Positions 63,721-64,000 of a DNA stretch of 64,000 nucleotides are shown piece after piece (the first letter of the stretch is position 1; each line of letters starts with the position of its first letter). The translations under genes were made by a program, and so were the position numbers. The notes under the pieces were generated by a model. The model was not told the DNA's origin. It was given only the letters and a program-made list of their open reading frames with translations, and did no database searches. Source of the DNA: Psychrobacter sp. PG1 (lineage in GTDB: Bacteria > Pseudomonadota > Gammaproteobacteria > Pseudomonadales > Moraxellaceae); assembly GCF_014897815.1 (NCBI RefSeq), contig NZ_JABUZG010000084.1, positions 186,001-250,000 of the forward strand. Reading direction: 5' to 3'.

Positions 63721-64000
63721 TTAATTAGACGCGTTAACTAAAGTGGTGATATTGGTGAGCGTTTCATTCAGTGTTGCCTTATCACCACTATTCATCAAAC
63801 TATTATCGTGATAAGCATCAATATTACTTTCCATCACTTTAACTGCTGAAAGCATGGCAAGCTGACGTGCATCAAGCCTTTCATTATCAACGCTTAGAGC
63901 CTCATTAGCTGCTCTCAATGCCCGTGCATAGCGTTTTGCGTCGTAGTTATTTTTGGCAATAGTCATCCACGCTTCACTGCTAAGTTGATTGCCGTTTGAC
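63721..64000 (-). CDS. TPR-like protein, 5' end outside window
   Basis: Only the last 92 codons are in the window; the frame stays open to base 64000, so the ATG at 63966 is probably internal. KNNYDAKRYARALRAANEAL and NERLDARQLAMLSAVKVMES look like a TPR unit and its capping helices. It ends 4 bp before the next gene and so belongs to the T6SS operon. Confidence 0.65.
   Translation of the reverse strand, partial: SNGNQLSSEAWMTIAKNNYDAKRYARALRAANEALSVDNERLDARQLAMLSAVKVMESNIDAYHDNSLMNSGDKATLNETLTNITTLVNASN

Overview
The window looks like the chromosome of a gammaproteobacterium of the Moraxellaceae, most likely a Psychrobacter. The reasons are the moderately AT-rich coding style, the order of its type VI secretion genes (a tssB-tssC-hcp-tssE-tssF-tssG run as in Acinetobacter relatives) and the tRNA and fdhD neighbourhood. 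The genus is inferred from overall character, not from a marker gene.

Region 1 (1-3974) is ordinary chromosome. It holds the 3' part of an FdhF/YdeP-type molybdopterin oxidoreductase, fdhD, a 24-bp perfect inverted repeat, tRNA-Cys(GCA) and tRNA-Leu(UAA), each tRNA with a visible promoter.

Region 2 (3958-31038) is a genomic island of about 27 kb integrated in the 3' end of tRNA-Leu. A 20-bp direct repeat with one mismatch marks both ends, and a P4-type tyrosine integrase lies just inside the left end. The cargo is a BREX operon (brxA, brxB, brxC, pglX, pglZ) in which the usual last gene, the Lon-like brxL, is absent and a three-helix membrane/coiled-coil protein occupies its place. Other cargo: a Sel1-repeat protein with an unknown membrane protein, a CoiA-like nuclease with a membrane-anchored PD-(D/E)XK endonuclease, and an AAA15 ATPase plus Toprim (RloA/RloB, AbiL-like) pair. 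The right third is a maintenance module: AlpA regulator, Gp3-like protein, YqaJ exonuclease, DUF932 protein, zinc-ribbon protein, Gp2-like replication protein, a control region with an inverted repeat and 11-bp tandem repeats, and an unknown 539-residue protein.

Region 3 (31045-64000) is a type VI secretion locus, all on the minus strand and so transcribed towards the island. From high to low coordinates: a partial TPR-like gene, a secreted T6SS-associated protein, tssB, tssC, hcp, tssE, tssF, tssG, clpV, tssA, vgrG, a DUF4123 adaptor and a large VasX-like pore-forming effector. tssJ, tssK, tssL and tssM are not in the window.

Downstream of the effector is about 14 kb of putative immunity genes and broken effector parts. 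It includes a DUF6708-like membrane protein with a truncated second copy, an internally deleted IS3 element joining two cut genes, and a truncated secreted-enzyme-like effector overlapping a small membrane protein. The distal part has three tandem units, each a family B membrane protein followed by a family A (Imm71/72-like) gene. Two family A members carry a C-terminus that resembles the tail of a pore-forming toxin, so toxin and immunity segments appear to have been recombined here.
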